10,137 bases of DNA from Bacteroidia bacterium. Lineage in GTDB: Bacteria; Bacteroidota; Bacteroidia; Bacteroidales; BM523. This document shows positions 1 through 7,667 of this stretch, in pieces. The translations under genes were made by a program, and so were the position numbers. Location: positions 2,938 to 13,074 of the forward strand of contig JACQWN010000130.1 in assembly GCA_016209245.1 (NCBI GenBank). Direction: 5' to 3'. Position 1 is the stretch's first letter; each line of letters starts with the position of its first letter. Below the pieces are notes generated by a model. It was not told where the DNA came from, searched no databases, and was given only the letters and a program-made list of their open reading frames with translations.

Positions 1-3000
1 GCTGACTTCCCCTTCAAATGCATCAGGCAATATCTGCTCAAAGCTTTTTTTATCGCCTGCAAGAGCAAATGCCGCTGCCAGAAGATAGCGCCCGTCGAGA
101 CTTAACTGTTCAATATTCGATTTATAATAGTTCATAACTGCCCGCTGCGGCTCATCAGCCAAAGCAAGTACATAGAGCGAATAAGGCACTTCTTTTGGAG
201 CAATATCCTTTTTCTTGTTAGTATTGTAATAATAAGTTGTAAACTCTTTCTTTTTTAATCTGCTTGTTAAGTAATCGAATATTTTTTCAAGCATATCGGC
301 GTCAACATCAAATCCGGCTTTCTTTGCCTCGACCAGAAAATGTGCGCCGTAAACGGTACCCCACCATGTTTCATAGCCGGCTTCAGGCCAGTAAGTAAGC
401 CCACCATTGTATAATTGCATAAGCTTGAGCCGTTTGATCGCTTCCTGAACATTATAGCCCGAGATATTGTTTTTATCTTTTCCTTTGAAAATATCTTTGA
501 TAATATCCTGGTAATAAATCTGCGGAAAAGCTGATGAAACAGTCTGTTCAATGCATCCATACGGATAACGGAGCAGATATTCCAGATCGTCGGAGAATTG
601 TATCAACGGCGATTTGCTCACAATTAATTTATTATCTATGCTTGAAGCGATAAAACTACTTGCATCCATTTTAATCACTTTGGTTTCACCGGCGTAAATA
701 ATATCGCAGCCGTTGTATTTGATAAGCGGGGATGCCGGACGGACGGTGATATCTGTTTCATTTGTAAATTTTTCGCCGTTGCCTTCCACCAGAACAGTGA
801 CTTTTGCCTCGCCAATTTTAGGTAAGGAGGCAACTTTAAACAGGGCTACGCTTTCGGAGTTCGCTCCAATATCCAGTTTCATAGTTTCTTTCCCGATAAC
901 CTGTAACGGGCCATTTACCTGGAGCTTTGTTGTACAACCGGTTTTATTTTTTGTAGTATTCGACAGATTCACCGGAACATCAATGGTATCGCCAGGGCTA
1001 AGGAAGCGTGGTAAGGCGGTGCTTATTACGAGAGGGTCGGCAACTTTCATATTTGTAAAAGCTGAACCAAAAGATTGAGCTTTATAATTTACTGTCATTA
1101 TACGCAAATCGCCGCTAAACTGGGGAATACTAATTTCAAACTCTGCTTCGCCGCTGTTATCGGTCTCGAGTATGCCGCTCCAGAATGAAACTAATTTGAA
1201 CCGCTTATTTGTCATAGGATTAATGCGTTTTTCCATATCCATGCCATCGCCACCCTGAAGCGATGCAATAATTTCAGGAAACAGGTACGGATATATATCA
1301 TATGAATTAACTTCAAGCGCCCGTTTGGCATAGAAATAATTATATGGGTCGGGAGTTTCATACCCCGTTACCTGTAATATGCCTTCATCAACTGCTGCAA
1401 CTGTAACTGCAGAGTTCGGCTTTGACCTGATTACTATTTTTTGCTTAGTATTTGAACGGGATTGCTTAGCCGCTTCAATTTGCACCGTAAGCTTATTGAC
1501 AGGATTCTCCGCCATTAATGAAGCAAAACCATGGGCCACAGTATATGGAAGGTCTGTTTTTTCATGCGGCTTGAATAAAGTTGCAGTTATATAAACATTA
1601 GGAATATATTCTTCTTTAATATTCAAATCGAATGATAAAGCCCTTTTATCAGTTTCTTTGTAAAAATACTCCACTACTTTGTTGTTTTCAACCGTAACCA
1701 AGACTTTCCCAGAGAAAGGCGCCCTTAAAATGAGCTTCGCTTTATCGCCGACCTGGTATTGTTCTTTATCGGCTACAATATCAATTTTCCCGTCGTTATT
1801 CACCTGGAACGAGCTGAAACTTGTCATTCCCCATCCATAACAATATATAGTTCTTGAAACATAAGTATTGATATCCGGAGCAGATATTCTTATTTCGTAA
1901 TTTCCCGACATATCGGGTATAAATGAATAAACAGTTTCTGTCCCGTTTATAGTAATAACTTGATTTTCCAAAATTTTCTCTTCATGTTCGGAACGGTACC
2001 TGAAATATTCACCCGATTTATTTAAAACCGTTTTATATTCATGCTTGATAAGCGTTATTTCAGCAGGGATATTATTTAAAGCATTACCATCCTTATCTGC
2101 TGCAATAACAGGAATTTGCACCGGAATACCTGTCTTATAATAACTATCGCAATACTCAATTCCATAAAAAACATCCTGTGTATAAATATTAATGCTTTTA
2201 CGGCGGTTGACAGGCCTGCATGTTTCATCAAAAACCGTAATAAAATAATCTGACAGCAAAACTCCCATATGAGCATAATGTTCGGGAATATGGAAAGTTT
2301 CGACAGCATTTCCTTGGTCATCGGTTTTTCCTGTTCGAACAATTTTTTGAAAATATGATTCTGCGCCTACAATATCATAATTATAGCCGTAGTTCTTTTT
2401 GGGGGAGAAATATTTGCGCATGAGCGACTGTTCAACTTCATAATTGCGTTGTGCGGCAGGAGGTCCGAAAAAGTTCATGGCATTAATATGAAGATTCAAA
2501 TCCTGCCCGGGCTTAAGCTCTTTTTTATCGGGCTCGACCTTTACATTAATCCTGTCGGGAACGAACTCTTCAACTTTGACCCATTTTGAATTGATGTAAA
2601 CATCATTCGAAGTAAGTATTTGAACGGTATATGAGCCGGTCATAGCCGCCGGAGGAAGAGAAAGCGATGTCTCAAAAGAACCGTGCTCGTTCAAAGTTTT
2701 CCTGATAGTTTTATATTCATTTCCGTTTGGCAGCAAAAATTTTATTTTGACAGGAATCTGTCCCGGAGCATTCCATTGATGAGTTCTGAGTATCCCTGTA
2801 ATATTAATAGTTTCGCCTGGACGGTAGATGTCGCGGTCGCCATAAATAAATGCATTATAGCCGGAAATATTTTCCCTAAATCCGCCAATATCAAAATCTG
2901 CTGTATTGACTTGTGATTTGTTAAAATTAATATAATTAAAATCGCCTGAATGGCTGGCCGTTACAAGCTGAATACTAAAGCCGGGAGCCGGTAATGCACC

Positions 3001-4575
3001 TTGCTCTAATATTGCAACCCCGTCGGCATCGGTTTTGATTGTTTTTGCAACCTGATTATTTTCCCCTATAAAGCTAATCTCAACATTAGATAATGGTTCT
3101 GCATTTTTTATCGAATTGGCAAAAACATGAATTTTGTTTTTTCCGGCTTTTGTTATTAATCCAATATCGCTGATAGTGAGTATTTTACCATCCTGCAACC
3201 AATAATCATCAACAGAAGATACATTTACAACATATAATCCGTTATAATTGAGAAGCTTATCTGGAAAATCAAGCTTTATAACGGTGTTCTTTCCGCTTCT
3301 CGGTAAATCTTTGGTCAGATATTCTTGTTCATATACGACATCGCCGTATTTATAAGCGTTGCTGTATGAAGTGCCATAATAATACTCGTCGTAATAATAA
3401 TCATCGTATCCGTAATCATCACCGTAATAGTACCCATATTCGTTTCCAATAAATGAAATGATATTATTTTCATAAACTTTTGTTATTGTTACTTTGACTT
3501 TTGGTATATTAACTATGCTTACCTCGATTTCCCTGCTTCCTTTTCCTGATAAGTAAGCGCTTTTTTTATTGAGAAACCTGATACATGGCTGTAGTTGCCC
3601 GAATGAAAGGTTTTGGGTAAAGTCATACTTTAATATACCGCCTAACTGTCCTTTAAGACCTTCTTTAATTGTAATCTCATACGATTCTTCTGCATCAAAT
3701 TCATCACTGGAAATAATAAATTCCTGTTCTTTGACATCAATTGAGTACTGAATTTCCGGTGCGAAAGAAATAAAATCTTTTGCATCCTGAGTATTAATCC
3801 GCTGCGATGTATAAACTGTTACCTTTCCCGTCACACCGTCGTGCTGGGCGGATATGTCCTGAATAGAAAGCTTGAAAGGAGTAGGAATATCAACATCTCT
3901 GGTAATTTCTTCCTGTGTAGCGACAGTGCCGTAAGCGGCATTCATCCCTTCAGCGATTTTGATTTTCCCTGATAGTGTTTTGTCTTCGAATTTGATTCCA
4001 GGTAAAAAGATTGCCAGTGATTCATCCGGTTCTTTTGTAATAAGTGTAAAATTCTTTTTATTCCCGTCAATTTCGACCGATAGTTTATCAGCCAGGTCGG
4101 ATGGACGAACTTGATAATTAAAGTTGAATGAAATATTCACCGATGCATTTGCCGGTTCATTGTCGGGCGCAGCCCAATAACCCACAGCATTAATAAGTGA
4201 AAGATAAGGTGTATGAAATTGAAATTCCTTTTCACCGGTCAGCTTCAGAGCTTTCCCTTTAACAAGGAGGTCGGTAAGCTCACCTGTATAAGCTGTTGAC
4301 GGAGCCAATTGCCGGATTGGAGAAAAAACAAGTGTATTTTCCGCAGTCCACATAAAACGGCCTTTTATTTCCGGCTCGAATACAATATATTCAACCGTGT
4401 CCCAGAAATTCAAGTCCCGTTCTTCAACCAGGTTTTTATCAAAAATAAAAGACAGATTCGTCATTAGCGGAACTTCTTCCTGAAAGTTCTTTTCAACGAG
4501 CTGAACAGTGTCTTTTTTCGAGCAATAAGTAAATAATACTATTGCTACTGCAAATAATAAATAGATTGGTTTCAT
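1..4575 (-). CDS. Bacterial alpha-2-macroglobulin lipoprotein (YfhM/ECAM-like), 3' end outside window
   Basis: The minus-strand frame opens with ATG at 4573-4575 and stays open to base 1, giving 1525 residues without a stop. The N-terminus (MKPIYLLFAVAIVLFTYC) is a signal peptide ending in a loose lipobox with Cys18, so an envelope lipoprotein is likely. MG-type beta domains follow. YRPGE at about 584-588 is the usual landmark of the MG2 (A2M_N) domain. The A2M domain lies around 1115-1205 (W1132, then LPRFLSPGD near 1187-1195). The thioester domain contains YPYGCIEQT, with C1341 and Q1344 forming the CxEQ thioester pair, followed by an alpha/alpha-toroid-like stretch (GGLTYWPEAGYETWWG). Known relatives trap attacking proteases in the periplasm and often sit beside pbpC; that neighbour would lie off the left edge. 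Family members are commonly 1600-1900 residues, so the end of the thioester domain and the terminal MG domains are missing here. A Tyr-rich insert occupies residues 380-404. The start is supported by the signal peptide; no Shine-Dalgarno is visible. Family call is firm. Confidence 0.93.
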   Translation of the reverse strand, partial: MKPIYLLFAVAIVLFTYCSKKDTVQLVEKNFQEEVPLMTNLSFIFDKNLVEERDLNFWDTVEYIVFEPEIKGRFMWTAENTLVFSPIRQLAPSTAYTGELTDLLVKGKALKLTGEKEFQFHTPYLSLINAVGYWAAPDNEPANASVNISFNFNYQVRPSDLADKLSVEIDGNKKNFTLITKEPDESLAIFLPGIKFEDKTLSGKIKIAEGMNAAYGTVATQEEITRDVDIPTPFKLSIQDISAQHDGVTGKVTVYTSQRINTQDAKDFISFAPEIQYSIDVKEQEFIISSDEFDAEESYEITIKEGLKGQLGGILKYDFTQNLSFGQLQPCIRFLNKKSAYLSGKGSREIEVSIVNIPKVKVTITKVYENNIISFIGNEYGYYYGDDYGYDDYYYDEYYYGTSYSNAYKYGDVVYEQEYLTKDLPRSGKNTVIKLDFPDKLLNYNGLYVVNVSSVDDYWLQDGKILTISDIGLITKAGKNKIHVFANSIKNAEPLSNVEISFIGENNQVAKTIKTDADGVAILEQGALPAPGFSIQLVTASHSGDFNYINFNKSQVNTADFDIGGFRENISGYNAFIYGDRDIYRPGETINITGILRTHQWNAPGQIPVKIKFLLPNGNEYKTIRKTLNEHGSFETSLSLPPAAMTGSYTVQILTSNDVYINSKWVKVEEFVPDRINVKVEPDKKELKPGQDLNLHINAMNFFGPPAAQRNYEVEQSLMRKYFSPKKNYGYNYDIVGAESYFQKIVRTGKTDDQGNAVETFHIPEHYAHMGVLLSDYFITVFDETCRPVNRRKSINIYTQDVFYGIEYCDSYYKTGIPVQIPVIAADKDGNALNNIPAEITLIKHEYKTVLNKSGEYFRYRSEHEEKILENQVITINGTETVYSFIPDMSGNYEIRISAPDINTYVSRTIYCYGWGMTSFSSFQVNNDGKIDIVADKEQYQVGDKAKLILRAPFSGKVLVTVENNKVVEYFYKETDKRALSFDLNIKEEYIPNVYITATLFKPHEKTDLPYTVAHGFASLMAENPVNKLTVQIEAAKQSRSNTKQKIVIRSKPNSAVTVAAVDEGILQVTGYETPDPYNYFYAKRALEVNSYDIYPYLFPEIIASLQGGDGMDMEKRINPMTNKRFKLVSFWSGILETDNSGEAEFEISIPQFSGDLRIMTVNYKAQSFGSAFTNMKVADPLVISTALPRFLSPGDTIDVPVNLSNTTKNKTGCTTKLQVNGPLQVIGKETMKLDIGANSESVALFKVASLPKIGEAKVTVLVEGNGEKFTNETDITVRPASPLIKYNGCDIIYAGETKVIKMDASSFIASSIDNKLIVSKSPLIQFSDDLEYLLRYPYGCIEQTVSSAFPQIYYQDIIKDIFKGKDKNNISGYNVQEAIKRLKLMQLYNGGLTYWPEAGYETWWGTVYGAHFLVEAKKAGFDVDADMLEKIFDYLTSRLKKKEFTTYYYNTNKKKDIAPKEVPYSLYVLALADEPQRAVMNYYKSNIEQLSLDGRYLLAAAFALAGDKKSFEQILPDAFEGEVS

Positions 4576-4650
4576 AAAAAAATAATTTTTTATTAACAGA
4601 TAAAATTTATTTGGTGTCACATATTCTATTTATCATAAAATATTATTTTA

Positions 4651-4658
4651 CAAACGTA
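4651..4658 (-). promoter_or_regulatory. Bacteroidota-type -7 promoter element upstream of the alpha-2-macroglobulin gene
   Basis: On the minus strand these bases read TACGTTTG, an exact match to the Bacteroidota consensus TAnnTTTG. The element lies about 75 nt upstream of the ATG at 4575. The expected -33 TTG is not clearly present about 20 nt further up, where the minus strand reads TGC. This suggests the gene is transcribed separately from the ATPase cassette upstream. An 8-base consensus with two free positions can occur by chance in A+T-rich DNA. Confidence 0.5.
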
Positions 4659-4717
4659 CATATTTTTTTTAAACAGCGCATTTTCTTGATTGTATTTTAG
4701 TTTTATACTAAAAAATG

Positions 4718-4797
4718 GTTAAATTGTTAACATTGTTAAATTGCTTTTTTTATTCATTTATATATCGTTAATATTTGATTTATAACAATTTAACAAT
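4718..4797. repeat. A+T-rich intergenic repeats: 17-nt-spaced direct repeat plus 12-bp inverted repeat
   Basis: The gap between the alpha-2-macroglobulin start and the end of the PIN-like frame (4576-4837) has no credible gene. GTTAAATTG occurs at 4718-4726 and again at 4735-4743. ATTGTTAAATTG (4732-4743) is perfectly inverted as CAATTTAACAAT at 4786-4797, with a 42-nt spacer. Just beyond, 4805-4820 reads ttcgacaagctcaatg, which resembles a phrase I recall from dispersed repeats in environmental Bacteroidota genomes. The role is unknown: it could be an operator-like site, a terminator region for the upstream cassette, or repeat debris. Confidence 0.45.
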
Positions 4798-4837
4798 ATG
4801 ACATTTCGACAAGCTCAATGCAAGCAATTTAGCAATA

Positions 4838-4948
4838 TTATTTCAGCAAAAGGTTAAATTTTAAACCGTTGGCAGTATATTTATATTCTTTAATAAACTG
4901 GTCAAATTGTATTAATTTAAATTCTTTAATATCATACATTTGTTCTAT
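4838..4948 (-). pseudogene. In-frame continuation of the PIN-like gene beyond its TGA
   Basis: The frame immediately after the TGA at 4949-4951 remains open for 36 codons and ends with TAA at 4838-4840. Its translation runs IEQMYDIKEFKLIQFDQFIK, then EYKYTANGLKFNLLLK. The phrase KLIQFDQFIKEY resembles the usual C-terminal strand and helix of PIN-like proteins (a pattern like kiilldeFlkeY). The stretch therefore looks like the original C-terminus, cut off by one stop codon. A single substitution, such as TTA to TGA, would restore a protein of about 169 residues. It may instead be untranslated sequence that happens to stay open, or a sequencing error may have created the TGA. Confidence 0.5.
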
Positions 4949-5347
4949 TCAACGGGTATCTGTTGTAATAATAATTCTATTTTTCGTACATATTGCAGTT
5001 TCAAAAAGATATATATCGCTATCATACGGACTAATGAGTTTTTTCAAAACATTATCTGGCAATTGAATGGTATCAGAATCATCAATAATTTTTACTTTTC
5101 CAGAATCGTATGAAATAATTTTGCACAGGTATTTGTAATTATCATATATCTCTCTATAATCCTGGTATTGTTTAGCATACTTATAAATTTTAATTAAAAA
5201 TTCACTTGGTCGCCTTATGGCTATTATATCATTATTTTTAAAAAAAACATTCAGAAATCTAATAGCATTTTTTCGTTTATGAATATCAGTTTCAGGTCGC
5301 AAATATTCAGGAAGCCATTCATTCAATACAAACTCCATTTTATTCAT
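4949..5347 (-). CDS. PIN-like nuclease candidate paired with an AAA ATPase, probably truncated by TGA
   Basis: The frame encodes 132 residues up to the TGA. No firm family is recognised, but the end resembles a PIN-domain core: D109 and D111 followed by IYLFETAI (E116), then a hydrophobic strand IIITTD with D130. PIN nucleases use clustered acidic residues to bind metal and cut RNA. The classic N-terminal Asp is not obvious; E10 in VLNEWLPEYL is a possible substitute. The ATG at 5345-5347 overlaps the end of the ATPase gene (ATGAATAA, 8 nt), which implies co-transcription and translational coupling. A second Met at 5336-5338, one base past the ATPase stop, is an alternative start. PIN-like folds usually continue past the TTD strand, so this protein seems to lack its last strand and helix. 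The DNA is more A+T-rich by eye than the alpha-2-macroglobulin gene. The nuclease role is inferred. Confidence 0.6.
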   Translation of the reverse strand: MNKMEFVLNEWLPEYLRPETDIHKRKNAIRFLNVFFKNNDIIAIRRPSEFLIKIYKYAKQYQDYREIYDNYKYLCKIISYDSGKVKIIDDSDTIQLPDNVLKKLISPYDSDIYLFETAICTKNRIIITTDTR

Positions 5348-6551
5348 TAATTTTGAAAAAATCCTTTATTTCATTTAGTTCGGTATCATAAAAAGATTTT
5401 AAACCGCCTTTTATCTGCCCTTTTTCATTTATTCCCTGTAATTCAATTTTAGTTTTCTGCTTTTCTTTATTTAAATAATAAACCTTTAACTCTTCGAGAG
5501 CTAATTTTTTATTCGCGACTTTATTTAATAAAGAAGTAACTATATGTTCGCTATGCGAAGAAATAAGAAATTGCTTGTCCTCATCCCTTGCTATTTCAAT
5601 AAAAACACTTACAAGTTTATCCATAATACTTGGATGTAAATGAATTTCAGATTCTTCAATACAAATTAATCTTACTTCTTTTTTTAAAACTTTAGAAAGA
5701 ATTGATATTAACTGATTTGTACCAAAACCTTCATTTACTAAATCTGTAACAAAACCAGTGTTTCTATCTCTAGTCTGTAAATTAAAATTACCTGTGCCGA
5801 GTGTAGGTCTGACACTAAAAACACGGTCTACAATTTTTTCTAAATAAACTGCTACCTTGCCTTCAAGATCACGGTCTGAAGCAAGCAGGGTTGCCAATTC
5901 GTCTTCTGTTATTAGTAGGGGTTGCATAATCACTGAAGTGTATACCGGTTTTGAAAAACCGCGTCTGAGCGGTATAAAATCTATTGTCCTTAATGCTTCG
6001 ACTGGTGCATTAAATATTGTATGAACGGCTTCATTTGTATTTACGATTTCTTCTTCTTTTGCTTCGACATTTTTTTCAAAATTTATTGTAGGACTTATTC
6101 CATTCCATGTAATTTTAAATATTCCAACAGGAGCTTTTATTTCACAACCTGTATTTTTATTTACAGCATAAGGGAATGTAACTTCTATTTCTATGATAAT
6201 TTTTGGATTGCTTAATGATTTTATTTTTAGAGAAGATTGTTTCTTACCAAGTCGGGCTGTATATTGGGAGTGGTGGTTATTTTTATTTACCTGTATTCCC
6301 AAGACAATTTCTGATTCTTCATTTTTTTTATGTACTATCTGGCTAAAGCCCCCTAAATTCATAAAAGGTAAAGTAAGGCAACTATCCAAACTTTGATTAG
6401 GATTACCAACAACATTCTTTAATGCAAGCAATCCATAAATTATACTTGACTTTCCACAGTTATTCGCACCAGTAAGAATAGTAATCCTGCCCAGATCAAT
6501 ATCGCTATCAGCAATACTTCTAAAATTTTGAAAATGGATATTTGTTATCAT
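5340..6551 (-). CDS. OLD/DUF3696-like AAA (ABC/SMC-type) ATPase without a nuclease domain
   Basis: The 403-residue protein begins MITNIHFQNFRSI, the usual opening strand of RecF/OLD-type ATPases. Walker A is GANNCGKSS (residues 28-36). A signature-like NEGFGTNQ lies at 273-280. Walker B is LICIEE (295-300), followed by SEIHLHP. The switch histidine is H333 in LISSHSEHI. The C-terminal tail (KVYYLNKE, then GQIKGGLKSFYDTEL) resembles the DUF3696 region of bacterial AAA ATPases. There is no TOPRIM domain, so unlike OLD proteins it has no nuclease of its own. The overlapping downstream PIN-like gene could supply that activity, as a separate nuclease subunit does in Septu or PARIS; this comparison is an analogy. 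The start is fixed by the canonical N-terminus and an in-frame TAA 18 nt upstream. It is divergent from the AMP nucleosidase gene. The ATPase call is firm; the substrate is unknown. Confidence 0.9.
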   Translation of the reverse strand: MITNIHFQNFRSIADSDIDLGRITILTGANNCGKSSIIYGLLALKNVVGNPNQSLDSCLTLPFMNLGGFSQIVHKKNEESEIVLGIQVNKNNHHSQYTARLGKKQSSLKIKSLSNPKIIIEIEVTFPYAVNKNTGCEIKAPVGIFKITWNGISPTINFEKNVEAKEEEIVNTNEAVHTIFNAPVEALRTIDFIPLRRGFSKPVYTSVIMQPLLITEDELATLLASDRDLEGKVAVYLEKIVDRVFSVRPTLGTGNFNLQTRDRNTGFVTDLVNEGFGTNQLISILSKVLKKEVRLICIEESEIHLHPSIMDKLVSVFIEIARDEDKQFLISSHSEHIVTSLLNKVANKKLALEELKVYYLNKEKQKTKIELQGINEKGQIKGGLKSFYDTELNEIKDFFKINE

Positions 6552-6676
6552 ATTTATTATTTTAAATTATTCAATATGTTTATTTCATATAGTAACAAAT
6601 TTTTTACAAAGAAAGATAAAAAGAGATAATATGAATCAGAAATTTAAAAAAAATTCATAAATACAGGTAAAAATTT

Positions 6677-6684
6677 TATCTTTG
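6677..6684 (+). promoter_or_regulatory. Bacteroidota-type -7 promoter element upstream of the AMP nucleosidase gene
   Basis: TATCTTTG matches TAnnTTTG exactly and lies 28 nt upstream of the ATG at 6713, so a 5' leader of about 20 nt is expected. The -33 region (around 6654) is only weakly like TTG. The 161-nt divergent interval 6552-6712 should also hold the promoter of the ATPase cassette on the other strand, but no exact match is visible there. Confidence 0.55.
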
Positions 6685-6712
6685 TGATATACTTTTAACA
6701 TAGGTTAATAAT

Positions 6713-7486
6713 ATGAAGACAAAAGAAGAAATCACTGAAAACTGGTTACCAAGATATACAGGGACAGAACTTGATAAATTTGGCAAATATATACTATTGA
6801 CCAATTTTATTAATTATGTTAATCTTTTTGCAGAGTGGCATAATGTTTCTGTGAATGGATTAAATAGTCCGATGCCCAATGCGACAGCAAATAATATTAC
6901 TATTATCAATTTTGGCATGGGAAGTCCGAATGCAGCGACAATTATGGATTTACTTGCCGCCATACAGCCTAAAGCGGTTCTTTATCTTGGAAAATGCGGG
7001 GGTTTGAAACGAAAACATAAGCTAGGTGATTTGATTTTGCCAATTGCCGCTATTCGTGGCGATGGCACTTCCGACGATTATTTACCTGTTGAAATACCTG
7101 CTTTGCCTGCATTTAGCCTTCAAAGAGCGGTTTCTACGGCAATCAGGGAAAATCAATGTGATTACTGGACAGGCACAGTTTACACTACAAACCGCAGAGT
7201 GTGGGAACATGACGACCGGTTTAAAAAATATCTTAAAAAAACCAGGGCTTATGCAATTGATATGGAAACGGCCACCATTTTTATTGTCGGTTTCGTGAAT
7301 GAAATTCCTTGCGGCGCATTACTTCTGGTTTCCGACCAGCCGATGATTTCCGAAGGGATAAAAACTGCAATAAGCGATAAAGAGGTCACACAACTCTATG
7401 TCGAGAAACACCTTAAAATCGGAATTGATGCCTTGGTTGAAATAAAAGATGAAGGAAAATCGGTAAAGCATTTACAGTTTAGTTAG
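6713..7486 (+). CDS. amn: AMP nucleosidase, short Bacteroidota type
   Basis: This 257-residue enzyme is expected to hydrolyse AMP to adenine and ribose 5-phosphate in the cytoplasm. It belongs to the PNP/UDP phosphorylase superfamily. Visible motifs are GMGSPNA (68-74), the glycine-rich loop GKCGGLK (93-99), RGDGTSDDY (115-123), TVYTTNR (155-161), the nucleoside-binding DMETA (183-187), and the catalytic Ser-Asp in LLLVSDQPM (203-211). The C-terminal segment around VEKHLKIGIDALVEI is typical of the roughly 260-residue AMN-like group. That group lacks the long N-terminal regulatory domain of E. coli Amn, which has about 480 residues. An in-frame TAG at 6701 makes the ATG at 6713 the only reasonable start. 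All superfamily landmarks are intact. Related nucleosidases that act on other purine nucleotides cannot be excluded from sequence alone. It ends with TAG and is followed by a palindromic repeat, then a Sir2-family gene on the same strand. Confidence 0.9.
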   Translation: MKTKEEITENWLPRYTGTELDKFGKYILLTNFINYVNLFAEWHNVSVNGLNSPMPNATANNITIINFGMGSPNAATIMDLLAAIQPKAVLYLGKCGGLKRKHKLGDLILPIAAIRGDGTSDDYLPVEIPALPAFSLQRAVSTAIRENQCDYWTGTVYTTNRRVWEHDDRFKKYLKKTRAYAIDMETATIFIVGFVNEIPCGALLLVSDQPMISEGIKTAISDKEVTQLYVEKHLKIGIDALVEIKDEGKSVKHLQFS

Positions 7487-7536
7487 TACTTTATCAAAAA
7501 TATTCTGACTAATTTTGGCAAAATATTAAAAAAAAA

Positions 7537-7607
7537 TGCCACAGATTGCACAGATTAAAGCAGATTAAAGAAAAAATGAATTTATAAAATCTGTGTAATC
7601 TGTGGCA
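7537..7607. repeat. Palindromic intergenic repeat (TGCCACAGATT family), possible bidirectional terminator
   Basis: The left arm at 7537-7556 and right arm at 7588-7607 are 20 nt each and pair with one mismatch (19 of 20) around a 31-nt loop. The arms are built from CAGATT units at 7542, 7551 and 7561, with inverse units at 7588 and 7597. The 10-mer cagattaaag is tandemly duplicated at 7551-7570. An A-run precedes the left arm (about 7528-7536) and a T-run follows the right arm (7614-7621). The element could therefore act as a rho-independent-like terminator on either strand, although the long loop is unusual. From memory, the phrase is common as a dispersed repeat in environmental genomes. 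It separates the AMP nucleosidase and Sir2 genes. Confidence 0.75.
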
Positions 7608-7667
7608 ATATTCCTTTTTTTGTTTGTGGCTTGTCCACATTATACCACCTAAAGTATAACATACACT

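Noticed and set aside
713..1078. Plus-strand 121-codon frame inside the alpha-2-macroglobulin gene
   Set aside because: It is a shadow of the long minus-strand gene, whose translation carries clear family motifs across the same bases.
2076..2342. Minus-strand 88-codon frame in another phase of the alpha-2-macroglobulin gene
   Set aside because: It overlaps the real reading frame, and its low-complexity hydrophobic translation matches no family.
4949..4951. TGA as selenocysteine or a reassigned sense codon
   Set aside because: The residue context (TTDTR before, IEQ after) is not a known selenoprotein site and no SECIS-like hairpin is evident. TGA also ends the TPR gene normally, and Trp is written TGG elsewhere, so code change is unsupported.
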